From Citricoccus alkalitolerans (GTDB lineage Bacteria; Actinomycetota; Actinomycetes; Actinomycetales; Micrococcaceae): DNA of 64,000 nt. The notes under the pieces are model-generated. The model was not told where the DNA came from. It did no database searches and saw only the letters and a program-made list of their open reading frames with translations. Of this stretch, positions 1 to 12,421 are shown one piece after another. Location of the stretch: positions 1,293,738 to 1,357,737 of the forward strand of contig NZ_BAAALH010000001.1 of assembly GCF_039528175.1 (NCBI RefSeq). Reading direction: 5' to 3'. A program made the position numbers and the translations under genes. Position 1 is the first letter of the stretch. Each line of letters opens with the position of its first letter.

Positions 1-83
1 CATCATCAGACGTGGTTTGTCATTCTGTTCACACCCGTGACGGGAGCAGCCTCGGTGGTGCAGCACCTTCAGAGGAAACCCAC

Positions 84-1787
84 ATGACTGATCGCCCTTC
101 CGGCACGCCACGCCTGTTGAAGTCCGCCCTGGCCACGTCAACCCTGCCGCTCATGGTGCTGGGCTCGGCCGCCCTGGCCGCGCCGGCCGTAGCCGACGCC
201 CCCCGCCAGGCGCTCACCCCCCGGGCCGCCTCACCCGTGAACATCGAGACCGCACAGGTGCGACTCTCCTCCGCGACGCTGGCCTCCAGCGTTCCCACGT
301 CCTTCTCCGGCGCCGGTGCCGTCAAGAGCGCCAAGGCCGCCGCCAGCTACACGGTCAAAGCCGGGGACACCCTGTCCCACATCGCCGTGCGCCATGATCT
401 CTCCCTGTCGGCACTGTTGAAGGCCAATGGCCTCTCGGCCTCCACGATCATCCACCCGGGCCAGAAGCTCACACTCCCGGGCTCCGCGCCGTCGTCGTCG
501 TCCACGTCTGCCCAGCCCGCATCCAGCGGCACCACTGCCCAGACCTACACCGTCAAGGCCGGGGACACCCTGTCCCATGTAGCCGTGCGCCATGGCCTCG
601 CCCTCTCCTCCCTGCTGACGGCGAATGGCCTCTCGGCGTCGTCGATCATCTACCCCGGCCAGAAGCTCACGCTCTCCGGCGGCACCACGGTGGCTCCGGC
701 CTCGTCCGGCACCTCCCCCACCGGCACCTCGACCACGGCCAAGACCTACACGGTCGCCTCGGGAGACACCCTGTATGGCATCTCCGCCCGCCACGGCGTC
801 AGCCTGTCCGCCCTCCTCAAGGCCAATGGCATCTCCGCGTCCTCCACCATCTACCCGGGCCAGAAGCTCAAGCTCTCCGGTGGCGGCAGTGCCCCTGCCG
901 CCACGCCGGCCGGCTCCGCAAGCGGGAACACCGCGTCCACGACCTACACGGTGAAGTCGGGCGACACTCTCTCCGGCATCGCCGCTCGGAACGGCATGGG
1001 ACTCTCCGTGCTGCTGAAGGCCAATGGCCTGTCCTCGACAGCGATCATCCACCCGGGCCAGAAGCTCAAGCTCTCCGGCAATACCACCGTCGCCCCTGCG
1101 TCATCCAGCGCTTCCGACGGAAGTACCGTGCAGTCGTACACCGTCAAGTCCGGTGACACCCTCTACGGCATCGCGTCACGGAACGGCATCAGCCTCGCCA
1201 CCCTGCTGACGGCGAACGGCTTCAGTGAGTCAGCCACCATCCACCCGGGCCAGAAGCTCAATCTTTCCGGGTCCGGGGCATCCGCCGCCCCGGCCGAGGG
1301 CGACCTCGTCCCGAACACCTTCCTGCACTACACCTATCCAGACCACATCGTCCGCGACGCCAACGAGAACAAGCGGGCGCTGCTCAATGCCGGAGTGCCC
1401 TCCCGTTCCCAGATGCAGGCGATCATCGCTGACACCGCCCGTCAGATGGGCGTCGATCCGTCCCTGGCCCTGGCCCACGCCTTCACCGAGTCCAGCTTCA
1501 ACCACGCCTCGGTCTCCCCGGCCAATGCGATCGGTGCCATGCAGGTCATCCCGAGCTCGGGCGACTGGGCATCAGACCTCGTCGGACGCAAGCTCAACCT
1601 GCTGGACCCGCATGACAACGCGACGGCCGGAATCGCGATCATCCGCCAGCTGCAGCGTACGGCCGGGTCCTTCGACATCGGTGTGGCGGCCTACTACCAG
1701 GGCCTGGGCGGTGTGCAGCGCAACGGCATGAAGTCGGACACCAAGGACTACGTGGCCAAGGTCAAGAACTACATGAAGCGCTTCTGA
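84..1787 (+). CDS. Secreted LysM-repeat lytic transglycosylase (SLT domain)
   Basis: Predicted secreted cell-wall enzyme of 567 aa. It binds peptidoglycan through LysM modules and should cleave the glycan strand. The N-terminus has basic residues, a hydrophobic segment and an Ala-rich site ending near AAPAVADA, typical of a Sec signal peptide. Five LysM modules lie at about residues 88-133, 154-199, 221-266, 287-332 and 351-397, separated by Ser/Thr/Ala/Gly linkers. The C-terminal part (about 430-560) is an SLT lysozyme-like domain with catalytic Glu469 in AFTESSFN, followed by AIGAMQVIPSS. The ATG at 84 is preferred over upstream in-frame codons because AGAGGAAA lies about 6 bases before it and the signal peptide starts there. 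The catalytic call rests on family motifs. Confidence 0.88.
   Translation: MTDRPSGTPRLLKSALATSTLPLMVLGSAALAAPAVADAPRQALTPRAASPVNIETAQVRLSSATLASSVPTSFSGAGAVKSAKAAASYTVKAGDTLSHIAVRHDLSLSALLKANGLSASTIIHPGQKLTLPGSAPSSSSTSAQPASSGTTAQTYTVKAGDTLSHVAVRHGLALSSLLTANGLSASSIIYPGQKLTLSGGTTVAPASSGTSPTGTSTTAKTYTVASGDTLYGISARHGVSLSALLKANGISASSTIYPGQKLKLSGGGSAPAATPAGSASGNTASTTYTVKSGDTLSGIAARNGMGLSVLLKANGLSSTAIIHPGQKLKLSGNTTVAPASSSASDGSTVQSYTVKSGDTLYGIASRNGISLATLLTANGFSESATIHPGQKLNLSGSGASAAPAEGDLVPNTFLHYTYPDHIVRDANENKRALLNAGVPSRSQMQAIIADTARQMGVDPSLALAHAFTESSFNHASVSPANAIGAMQVIPSSGDWASDLVGRKLNLLDPHDNATAGIAIIRQLQRTAGSFDIGVAAYYQGLGGVQRNGMKSDTKDYVAKVKNYMKRF
345..1270 (+). repeat. Five tandem LysM-coding units
   Basis: Five copies of a roughly 135-140 base LysM-coding unit, spaced about 190-200 bases apart. 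Each carries YTV-x-GDTL and PGQKL motifs. DNA identity between units is high enough to permit slippage or recombination, so copy number may vary among strains. Confidence 0.8.
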
Positions 1788-1830
1788 CCCTCTGGTCCCC
1801 GGACCGGACGTTGGGCCGGTCTACCCTGTA

Positions 1831-4134
<2,304 letters not shown>

Positions 4135-4169
4135 TCATCCCGTGTCCGGCGGCAGATCGTCCGGGCCAG

Positions 4170-4204
4170 GGCGGATGTCCAGCCGGTGGGGCCGGACGTC
4201 CGCC
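4170..4204. terminator. Bidirectional hairpin between convergent kinase and aroG genes
   Basis: An 11-base stem (GGCGGATGTCC with GGACGTCCGCC, one G-U wobble) around a 13-base loop lies between the stop codons of two convergent genes. No long T-tract follows, as is common for actinobacterial hairpin terminators. Confidence 0.5.
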
Positions 4205-4211
4205 GCGTGCT

Positions 4212-5615
4212 CTAGACGGAGCGATCGGGATGGGACAGGGCCTCCGTGACCAAGAACGCCATCTCGAGGGACTGTTGGTGGTTCAACCGCGGATCCACCA
4301 GCGTCTCGTAGCGGTCGGCAAAGGCCGACTCGTCGATCGGGTCCGAACCACCCAGGCACTCCGCTACGTCGTCACCGGTCATCTCCACGTGCAGACCCCC
4401 CGGGTAGGTCCCGGCAGCCCGGTGGACCTCGAAGAAGCCCCGCACCTCGTCCATGACGTCGTCGAACCGGCGCGTCTTGTACCCGTTGGCGGCGGTGACC
4501 GTGTTGCCGTGCATCGGGTCGGTGACCCACAGCGGCTGGGCTCCTGAGTCCCGGACCGCTTCCACCAGGGCGGGCAGGTACTCCCGGATCCTGCCAGCAC
4601 CCATCCGGGTGATGAAGGTCAGCCGGCCAGGCTCGCGTTCGGGATCGAGCTTGTCGATGAGCGCCAGGGCGTCTTCGGGCTTCGTGGTGGGCCCGAGTTT
4701 CACGCCGATCGGGTTCCGGACCTTGGAGAGGAACTCGACATGGGCGCCGTCCAGGTCCCGGGTCCGCTCGCCGATCCACAGGAAGTGCGCTGAGGTCGAG
4801 TACGGCAGCCCGGAGCGTGAGTCGATACGGGTCAGGGCCCGTTCATAGTCCAGCAGCAGGGCCTCGTGGGCCGTGAAGAAGTCCGTTCGACGCAGGGCGC
4901 TGAAATCCACACCCGCAGCGTCCATGAACCGCACCGCACGATCGATCTCGCCCGCGAGCTCCTCGTAGCGCGAGTAGGCAGGATTCTTCATGAAACCCTG
5001 GTTCCAGGCGTGCACGGACCGCAGATCGGCGAATCCACCCTGGGTGAAGGCGCGGACCAGGTTCAGCGTGGCGGCCGAGGTGTTGTATGCCTGGACCATG
5101 CGCTGTGGATTGTGGCGGCGGGACTCTGGTGTGAAGTCGAAGCCGTTGACGATCTCGCCCCGGAAGGACGGCAGGGTGACGCCGTCCCGGGTCTCCGTGT
5201 CCGAGGACCGGGGCTTGGCGAACTGTCCTGCCATCCGGCCCATCTTCACCACCGGCAGAGAAGCACCGTACGTCAGGACCACGGCCATCTGAAGAATGGT
5301 CTTGACCCGGGCACTGATCTTGTTGGCCGTGGCGCCGGCGAAGGTCTCGGCGCAGTCACCACCCTGGAGCAGGAAGGCCTCGCCCTGGGCGGCCGCCGCC
5401 AACTGCGTGCGGAGCACATCCACCTCACCGGCGAACACCAGCGGCGGGGCGGAGGACAGTTCCGCCATGGCTGACTCGAACTCGGCCGAATCCTCCCAGG
5501 TGGGTTGCTGAGAGACCGGCTTCGCCCGCCAGTCGTCCAGGCCGGGATAGTCGGCCGCGCCATTCGATTGGGCTGAGCCGAAGGCCGGGAAGTCTGTGGT
5601 GGGATCCGAAATCAT
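4212..5615 (-). CDS. aroG: Class II 3-deoxy-D-arabino-heptulosonate-7-phosphate (DAHP) synthase
   Basis: Catalyses the first step of the shikimate pathway: phosphoenolpyruvate + erythrose 4-phosphate to DAHP, in the cytoplasm. The 467-aa length fits the plant/actinobacterial type II (AroA_II) family. Family landmarks include GGDCAET, KPRSSDTE, GEIVNGFDFTPESRRHNP, WIGERTRDLDGAHVEF and WVTDPMHGNT. It lies 44 bases downstream of the acyltransferase gene on the same strand. It has no Shine-Dalgarno, but TACCCT stands exactly 6 bases before the ATG, so a leaderless transcript of its own is likely. The synteny (Ser/Thr kinase, aroG, PlsC-like) matches the mycobacterial Rv2176-Rv2182c region. Confidence 0.96.
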   Translation of the reverse strand: MISDPTTDFPAFGSAQSNGAADYPGLDDWRAKPVSQQPTWEDSAEFESAMAELSSAPPLVFAGEVDVLRTQLAAAAQGEAFLLQGGDCAETFAGATANKISARVKTILQMAVVLTYGASLPVVKMGRMAGQFAKPRSSDTETRDGVTLPSFRGEIVNGFDFTPESRRHNPQRMVQAYNTSAATLNLVRAFTQGGFADLRSVHAWNQGFMKNPAYSRYEELAGEIDRAVRFMDAAGVDFSALRRTDFFTAHEALLLDYERALTRIDSRSGLPYSTSAHFLWIGERTRDLDGAHVEFLSKVRNPIGVKLGPTTKPEDALALIDKLDPEREPGRLTFITRMGAGRIREYLPALVEAVRDSGAQPLWVTDPMHGNTVTAANGYKTRRFDDVMDEVRGFFEVHRAAGTYPGGLHVEMTGDDVAECLGGSDPIDESAFADRYETLVDPRLNHQQSLEMAFLVTEALSHPDRSV

Positions 5616-5621
5616 GGTTAC

Positions 5622-5627
5622 AGGGTA
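5622..5627 (-). promoter_or_regulatory. Leaderless -10 element of aroG
   Basis: TACCCT (minus strand) followed by exactly 6 bases and the ATG. There is no Shine-Dalgarno. This is the TANNNT-N6-start arrangement of actinobacterial leaderless mRNAs. No clear -35 box is seen. Confidence 0.55.
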
Positions 5628-5659
5628 CGGAACCCGGGCCGCGGATGCGTGCTTGTGAC

Positions 5660-6358
5660 CTACTGAGCGTCCGGTGCGTCCGGTGCAGGCCTGCTCTTCA
5701 CGGTGGAAGCGTAGACATCCACGTACTCCTGGCCGGAGAGTCTCCGGATGGCCTCCACGATCTGGTCAGTGACCTGCCGTTCCACGAAGCGGTCACCGGT
5801 GCGGTCGTAGTACTCGGAGAAGTCCAGGGGCTGGCCGAAGATCATGCCCACGCGGCGAATGCTCGGGATAGTGCGGCCGATGGGCTGAACCTTGTCTGTG
5901 CCGATCATCGCGATCGGCACCACGGGCACCCGGGCGTTCAGCGCGAGCTTGGCCACGCCCAGCTTGCCCCGGTACAGCCGTCCGTCCGGGCTGCGAGTGC
6001 CCTCCGGATAGATCCCGAGGAGCTTGCCGTCCTGCAACACCTCGAGGCCGGACCGGAGCGAGTCGAGCGAGGCCTTGCCGCCGGCCCGGTCCATGGGCAG
6101 CTGGTTGGTGGCCTCGAAGAACTTCCGGGTGATCCACCCCTTGGGTCCCCTGCCCGAGAAGTACTCCTTCTTGGCCAGGAAGTGCACCTGCCGGTCCAGC
6201 TGGGCCGGCATGAAAATGGAGTCGGACACCGAGAGATGATTACTGGCCAGGATGGCCGCCCCCTCCTCGGGCACATTGTTCAACCCCTTGACCCAGGGAC
6301 GGAACAGGAGGTTCGTCACGGGTGCCACCACGAAGGTCTTGGCGAACCAATAGAACAC
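5660..6358 (-). CDS. plsC: 1-acyl-sn-glycerol-3-phosphate acyltransferase family protein
   Basis: Membrane-associated acyltransferase (232 aa) that likely acylates lysophosphatidic acid or a related glycerolipid in phospholipid synthesis. The PlsC signatures are present: NHLSVSD (H-x4-D) at about residue 40 and PEGTRSPDG at about 120. The short hydrophobic N-terminus fits interfacial membrane attachment. The start is GTG, with GAGGAGAGG about 10 bases upstream. It is divergent from the hydrolase gene (81-base gap) and is followed by aroG. Its location matches Rv2182c. The acyl acceptor cannot be told from sequence. Confidence 0.9.
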   Translation of the reverse strand: MFYWFAKTFVVAPVTNLLFRPWVKGLNNVPEEGAAILASNHLSVSDSIFMPAQLDRQVHFLAKKEYFSGRGPKGWITRKFFEATNQLPMDRAGGKASLDSLRSGLEVLQDGKLLGIYPEGTRSPDGRLYRGKLGVAKLALNARVPVVPIAMIGTDKVQPIGRTIPSIRRVGMIFGQPLDFSEYYDRTGDRFVERQVTDQIVEAIRRLSGQEYVDVYASTVKSRPAPDAPDAQ

Positions 6359-6427
6359 GGAAGATGAACCTCTCCTCAGACGGTGCGGACCCGCACCAGT
6401 CTAGGAGTCTGTCGCCACCGTGGCGGC

Positions 6428-6433
6428 TAGGCT
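6428..6433 (+). promoter_or_regulatory. Leaderless -10 element of the hydrolase gene
   Basis: TAGGCT followed by 6 bases (GGCGTG) and the ATG at 6440. No Shine-Dalgarno is present. It supports ATG 6440 rather than the GTG at 6437. Confidence 0.55.
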
Positions 6434-6439
6434 GGCGTG

Positions 6440-7228
6440 ATGGATTCCCTGCAGAGGCCGATGACCCTGAGTGGCGCTCCGGACGGTGTCCTGGCCCGCG
6501 GTCCCGGCTCGACCGCCGTCGCGCTGTTCCACGGTTTCACCTCGGGCCCCTTCTCGATAGCGCCGTGGGCCACGGCCCTCGCGCAGGCCGGTGCCGCCGT
6601 CGAGGTGCCCTTGCTGGCCGGCCATGGCACCCGATGGGAGGACCTGGAACAATTCACCGCCGCAGACTGGCGTTCCATCGCTCGCCAGACCGTCGATGAC
6701 CTGCTCGCCACCCACGAGCACGTGTTCGTGGCGGGACTGTCCATGGGGGGTGCCCTCGCGCTCGACGCCGCAGCACACCGGCCGGTCGCGGGGACCATGG
6801 TCGTGAATCCTGCCCTGCGGTTCGCGTCTGCAGCCGCACCCCTGGCCGGGCTGCTCCGTCACGCCGTCCGCACCGTCGCCCCCATTGCCAATGACACGAT
6901 GCGCCCCGGTGTGGACGAGCGAGCCTATACCCGCACCCCGCTGGCCGGTGTGCGCCAGGTCGGCGCGGTGCAGAAGGCGGCCCGCCTCGCCCTGCCGGAC
7001 ATCGACTCACCGGTGCTGGCGTTCCGCTCCACCGCCGACCACGTGGTGCCGCATTCCTCGATGACCGTCCTGGGGCGCCGGCTCGCGCCTGGACTGCTGA
7101 CCGTGCGGCCCCTGTACAACAGTTATCACGTGGCCACCCTCGACTGGGACGCCGGCCTCATCCACGACGAGTCAATCGCCTTCATGTCCGCCACCGTGGA
7201 CTCCCGTCGACGGGAAGGACTGTCATGA
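6440..7228 (+). CDS. Alpha/beta hydrolase (carboxylesterase/monoglyceride lipase type)
   Basis: Serine hydrolase of 262 aa resembling Est30-type carboxylesterases. The nucleophile elbow is GLSMGG (about residue 105). The acid residue is probably Asp in STADHVV and the catalytic His is in NSYHVATLDWD near the C-terminus. The oxyanion-loop motif HGFTSGP follows the first strand. The natural substrate is unknown; the neighbouring acyltransferase and acyl-CoA ligase suggest lipid turnover. The downstream membrane-protein gene starts inside its stop codon (ATGA overlap at 7225-7228), so the two are translationally coupled. Confidence 0.88.
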   Translation: MDSLQRPMTLSGAPDGVLARGPGSTAVALFHGFTSGPFSIAPWATALAQAGAAVEVPLLAGHGTRWEDLEQFTAADWRSIARQTVDDLLATHEHVFVAGLSMGGALALDAAAHRPVAGTMVVNPALRFASAAAPLAGLLRHAVRTVAPIANDTMRPGVDERAYTRTPLAGVRQVGAVQKAARLALPDIDSPVLAFRSTADHVVPHSSMTVLGRRLAPGLLTVRPLYNSYHVATLDWDAGLIHDESIAFMSATVDSRRREGLS

Positions 7229-7713
7229 CTGAACGCCGGGACGGATCTCACGGTCACGAGCCCGACGGAGAAGGAGACCCCGAGCACCAGGACCAGGCTG
7301 AGATCGATCGCCAGTGGCAACAGATCGTCGAGGGCCTCGGCCCGCTCGAGCCACCTGGGCCTGCCCCCGAACCGCCTACGGCGGGGCGACCCGATCTCGC
7401 CCCATACTTCGCCGAGACACCGGAGTGGGGGCCGCGGGACTACACCGTCGACGATGAGGACGAGGGTGACTTCGTCCCGCCCGACCCCCCTGCCCTGGCC
7501 ACCGGACGGCCGGCCATGGTCCTGAGCGTGGTCGGACTGATCGGCGGCCCGGCGGCGTTGCTGCTATCCGCCCTCTTCTGGCCCGGTATCCCGGGCATCG
7601 TCATCACGGTCTTCATCGCCGCCTTTGTGGCCGGGGCGGTCGGTTTGTTCCTGTCCCTGCCCCGGGACCAGGATCGCCGCGACCCCTGGAACGACGACGG
7701 CGCCCAGGTCTAA
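7225..7713 (+). CDS. Conserved hypothetical two-helix membrane protein
   Basis: 162 aa. An acidic, Pro/Glu/Asp-rich cytoplasmic N-terminal half (about 1-90) precedes two closely spaced membrane helices (about 95-118 and 122-145), ending in a short charged tail. It overlaps the hydrolase stop by four bases, so it is made from the same message. Its 3' end overlaps the convergent ROK kinase gene by four bases. I recognise no functional motif. Membrane anchoring next to a lipid-type hydrolase is the only hint of role. Confidence 0.7.
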   Translation: MTERRDGSHGHEPDGEGDPEHQDQAEIDRQWQQIVEGLGPLEPPGPAPEPPTAGRPDLAPYFAETPEWGPRDYTVDDEDEGDFVPPDPPALATGRPAMVLSVVGLIGGPAALLLSALFWPGIPGIVITVFIAAFVAGAVGLFLSLPRDQDRRDPWNDDGAQV

Positions 7714-8855
7714 GGGGCCGGCCGGGTTCCCGGCGGCGGACTACCGCGCCAGTGCGGACCCGATCCGGTTGACAGCGCCCGCACGGGCCAGCCGGCGCGT
7801 TCCAGCGCAACGCCCGCTGCTCCCACCCATCCGGACTGGTTGCCCAAGGTCGCGACCGAGACCGACGGCATGGGACGTCGTCGTCCGCCGGGAAGATGCC
7901 GGGCCAATTCCTCTCGTGCCGGCCCCAGCAGCAACTCCCCTGCGGCGGCCACACCGCCTCCGATGACGAACCGCACCGGATCCAGGACGGCTGCCAGCGT
8001 GGCCAGGCCGCGGCCGAGCCACCGGCCGGTGCAGGCCACAGCGTCGCGGCAGGCCCGGTCTCCGTCCAGGGCATCGTCGATGGTGGCACGCGCCGAGGTC
8101 CGTCCAGCACGGGCCGCCAGGGCGTCCGCGGAGACCAGCAGTTCCCAGCAGCCGGTATTCCCACAGGGGCACAGCGGGCCGGACGGGTCCATGGTCATAT
8201 GCCCGAACTCACCGGCCATGCCGTGCTCACCGATGTCCACAGCGCCATCCCGGACCAACGCACCACCGATCCCAGTGCCGATGGCCACCAGGACCATCCG
8301 GTCCGGGCCGGCGGCAGTCGACGCCAAGCGGGCCTCGGCCCAGGCCGCCGCGTCGGCATCGTTGATCACCGAGGGTACGGGGGCCGTCCCCGATGCGTGC
8401 TCCCTGGACCCTCCGGGTGCCAGGGGAAGCCCGGTGAGGTCGGCCAGTGCTCGGGAGAGGTCCTGCGGCAGGGCACGGTTCCGCCAGCCGCCCAGGTGCG
8501 GGCTGAACACCGATCGACCGCTGTGCGGATCGATCCACGCTGCGGCGGACACACCCCACACCACAGGGAGGCCGGGCCAGCGGGAGCGGAGGCCGCTGTA
8601 CTGGTCCCGGGCGATGGCGGCACACAGAGCGGACAACGCGTTTCCATCCGATTCGACCTGGTGTTCAATCCGGGTCTCAGCGGCCTCCATCGCGGGGCCT
8701 GCGCCACCCGGCAGGGTGGTGCCGGTCACGGCCGTCCCAGTCAGGGTTCCACCGGCGGTCAGCACCACCGTTCCTGCCTTCACGGCACCGCCGCCCACGT
8801 CCAGGCCGATGGCTGCGGCGACCGGCGTACTCTCAGTACCAGCCACGTCAGCCAC
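7710..8855 (-). CDS. ROK family sugar kinase (glucokinase-like)
   Basis: ROK (repressor/ORF/kinase) protein of 381 aa, predicted to phosphorylate glucose or a related hexose with ATP or polyphosphate. It shows an N-terminal phosphate-binding motif (IGLDVGGGAVKAG), IGTGIGGALV and the ROK zinc signature CPCGNTGCWE preceded by GEFGHM. There is no N-terminal DNA-binding domain, so it is an enzyme rather than a ROK repressor. The start is GTG 8855, with AAGGAG 8 bases upstream. Substrate and phosphoryl donor are not determined. The C-terminal 30 residues are low complexity. Confidence 0.88.
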   Translation of the reverse strand: MADVAGTESTPVAAAIGLDVGGGAVKAGTVVLTAGGTLTGTAVTGTTLPGGAGPAMEAAETRIEHQVESDGNALSALCAAIARDQYSGLRSRWPGLPVVWGVSAAAWIDPHSGRSVFSPHLGGWRNRALPQDLSRALADLTGLPLAPGGSREHASGTAPVPSVINDADAAAWAEARLASTAAGPDRMVLVAIGTGIGGALVRDGAVDIGEHGMAGEFGHMTMDPSGPLCPCGNTGCWELLVSADALAARAGRTSARATIDDALDGDRACRDAVACTGRWLGRGLATLAAVLDPVRFVIGGGVAAAGELLLGPAREELARHLPGGRRRPMPSVSVATLGNQSGWVGAAGVALERAGWPVRALSTGSGPHWRGSPPPGTRPAP

Positions 8856-8943
8856 GTCCAGATCTCCTTCGGTCCCCGCTCAGTATCCCTGGCCTCGTAG
8901 GGCACCCGGTGCGCCCGGTGCGCCGAGAAGGTACGGCCTCGCA

Positions 8944-8960
8944 CCACTGGTTACCGGTGG
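8944..8960 (+). promoter_or_regulatory. 17-bp palindrome next to a -10-like hexamer upstream of fadD
   Basis: CCACTGGTTACCGGTGG is a palindrome except at three central/paired positions. TAGTAT (8962-8967) follows immediately. It is placed like an operator in the 253-base gap between the ROK gene and the acyl-CoA ligase gene. No consensus -35 is seen. The binding protein is unknown; a fatty-acid repressor is a guess. Confidence 0.35.
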
Positions 8961-9108
8961 GTAGTATTATCACGATTGTGGTACACGCCACACCGGTTCC
9001 GGGCTTGTCCTGTAGGGTCAAAAGCCCCGGGCACCCCCGCCCGGCCGGTCGGCACCCCAGAGAGCCACATCGCCACACAGCGGCACAGCCAAGCACCAGG
9101 AGCGCACG

Positions 9109-10926
<1,818 letters not shown>

Positions 10927-10929
10927 GTC

Positions 10930-12360
10930 CTACACGAGCCCGCTGTCCGGGACCTCCAGGCCCAGCAGGGCATTCTCCACGACCTCGCTCAGGGCCGGGT
11001 GGATCCAGAACTGGCCGCGGGCCAGCGTGTGGGCGTCCACGCCGAAACTCATAGCCTGCACGAGCAGCTGGATGAGGTTCGGTGCCTCATGTCCGATGAG
11101 GTGCGCCCCGATCAACTGCCCGTTCTGGCGGTCGGCGATGAGCTTGCACAGCCCGGAGGTGTCCTCCATGGCCCAGCCATAGGCCACGTCGCCGTACTCC
11201 TGCACCTTGACGCTGATCCGGTCCCGGCCGTACTCGGCCACCGCCTGGGCCTCGGTTAGTCCGGCCGACCCGATCTGCGGTCTGGTGAACACGGCGGACG
11301 GAATCGGGCCGAGCGTGTTGGCCCTCAGGTCATCCGGATGTTCGAGATTGTGGGAGACGATCCGCTGATCGTGGTTGGCCACGTGCTTGAGCTGCTGTCC
11401 ACTGGAGATGTCTCCCAGCGCCCACAGCCCCGGAACCGGTGCTCCGCCCGAGAGCAGCCGCTGGTACTCGTCCACCATCAGTCGGCCGTCGCCGTGCACG
11501 TCCAGGCCGGCGGACGCCGGGTCCAGCCGGTCGGTGTTCGGGGTCCGCCCCTGGGCCACGAGCACCGCCTCGGCGTCAATCACCATCGTGGCGCCCTCCG
11601 CCCCCTCCAGGTGCACCGCCACCCACCCAGACTCCGTCTCCTCGATCCGGGACGCGGTCCACCCGGTCTCGAGCCGCCACTGCCGGGAGGCGAGCTCGGT
11701 GAACCGCTCAGAGATCGTCTCGTCATGGGTACGCAGCAACTGTGAGGAGCGGTTGACCTGGACCACCGAGGAACCGAGGGCGGAGAAGACCGCGGCGAAT
11801 TCGGCGGCGATGAATCCGCCGCCGAGGATCACCAGCGTCTCAGGAAGCGTGGGCAGCCGCATGATCGAATCCGACGTGTGCACCTGTGGGAGGTCAATCC
11901 CCGGAACCTCGGGAAGCACCGGCCGGGAGCCCGCGGCCACCACGATGTTCTCGGCTTCCAGGACCCGCCCGCTCGCCGTCGTCAGCTGGCGTGTCCCGGT
12001 GAACCGACTCTCCTCGGTGATGACGGTGGTGTGGTCCAGTTCCTGATCGCGGTACCGGAAGCCTCCCGAAGAAATCGCATCGATCCGGGAGAAGATTCGG
12101 TCCCGGATCCCGGCCCAGTCCGTCGAGCGAAGCTCCAGGTCCACGCCCAGCCGACCGGACTCCGCGGGGACGGCCGCCAGAGTGGCCGGGTAGGCGAACA
12201 TCTTCGTGGGGATGCATCCGACGTTGAGGCAGGTTCCACCGAAGATCCCGGCATCGATGATCGCCACCCGACGGCCGTCCCAGTAAGGGGTGACCAGCGA
12301 GTTGCCGGAGCCGGAGCCGATGATGATCAGGTCAAACGATGAGGTGGTGTCGGTGCCCAT
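10930..12360 (-). CDS. mtr: Mycothione reductase
   Basis: NADPH-dependent flavoprotein that reduces mycothiol disulfide to mycothiol, the main low-molecular-weight thiol of actinobacteria. It belongs to the pyridine nucleotide-disulfide oxidoreductases (476 aa). The FAD-binding GSGSGNS lies near residue 15, the redox pair is Cys44/Cys49 (GGTCLNVGC), NAD(P)-binding GGGFIAAEFA follows, and the C-terminal active-site dyad is His454/Glu459 (IHPALSEVVE). The phrases QEYGDVAYGWAMEDTSG and ARGQFWIHPAL are characteristic of mycothione reductases rather than glutathione reductases or lipoamide dehydrogenases. ATG 12360 is chosen because TAGGCT lies exactly 6 bases upstream (leaderless); the GTG at 12366 would lie inside the spacer. 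Confidence 0.95.
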   Translation of the reverse strand: MGTDTTSSFDLIIIGSGSGNSLVTPYWDGRRVAIIDAGIFGGTCLNVGCIPTKMFAYPATLAAVPAESGRLGVDLELRSTDWAGIRDRIFSRIDAISSGGFRYRDQELDHTTVITEESRFTGTRQLTTASGRVLEAENIVVAAGSRPVLPEVPGIDLPQVHTSDSIMRLPTLPETLVILGGGFIAAEFAAVFSALGSSVVQVNRSSQLLRTHDETISERFTELASRQWRLETGWTASRIEETESGWVAVHLEGAEGATMVIDAEAVLVAQGRTPNTDRLDPASAGLDVHGDGRLMVDEYQRLLSGGAPVPGLWALGDISSGQQLKHVANHDQRIVSHNLEHPDDLRANTLGPIPSAVFTRPQIGSAGLTEAQAVAEYGRDRISVKVQEYGDVAYGWAMEDTSGLCKLIADRQNGQLIGAHLIGHEAPNLIQLLVQAMSFGVDAHTLARGQFWIHPALSEVVENALLGLEVPDSGLV

Positions 12361-12366
12361 GGACAC

Positions 12367-12372
12367 AGCCTA
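12367..12372 (-). promoter_or_regulatory. Leaderless -10 element of mtr
   Basis: TAGGCT-N6-ATG on the minus strand, with the same hexamer as upstream of the hydrolase gene at 6428. It lies in the 61-base gap after pyc, so mtr need not rely on read-through. Confidence 0.55.
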
Positions 12373-12421
12373 CGGTCCACGGGCACCGTCCCCGACCTGA
12401 TCTCGCTCGGCGTCCCCGGTG

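Noticed and set aside
345..1270. LysM DNA repeats considered as a mobile or CRISPR-like array
   Set aside because: Units translate in frame into LysM domains.
1803..1820. Small inverted repeat GACCGG/CCGGTC after the LysM gene as terminator
   Set aside because: Stem of only about 6 bases without T-tract; likely chance in GC-rich sequence.
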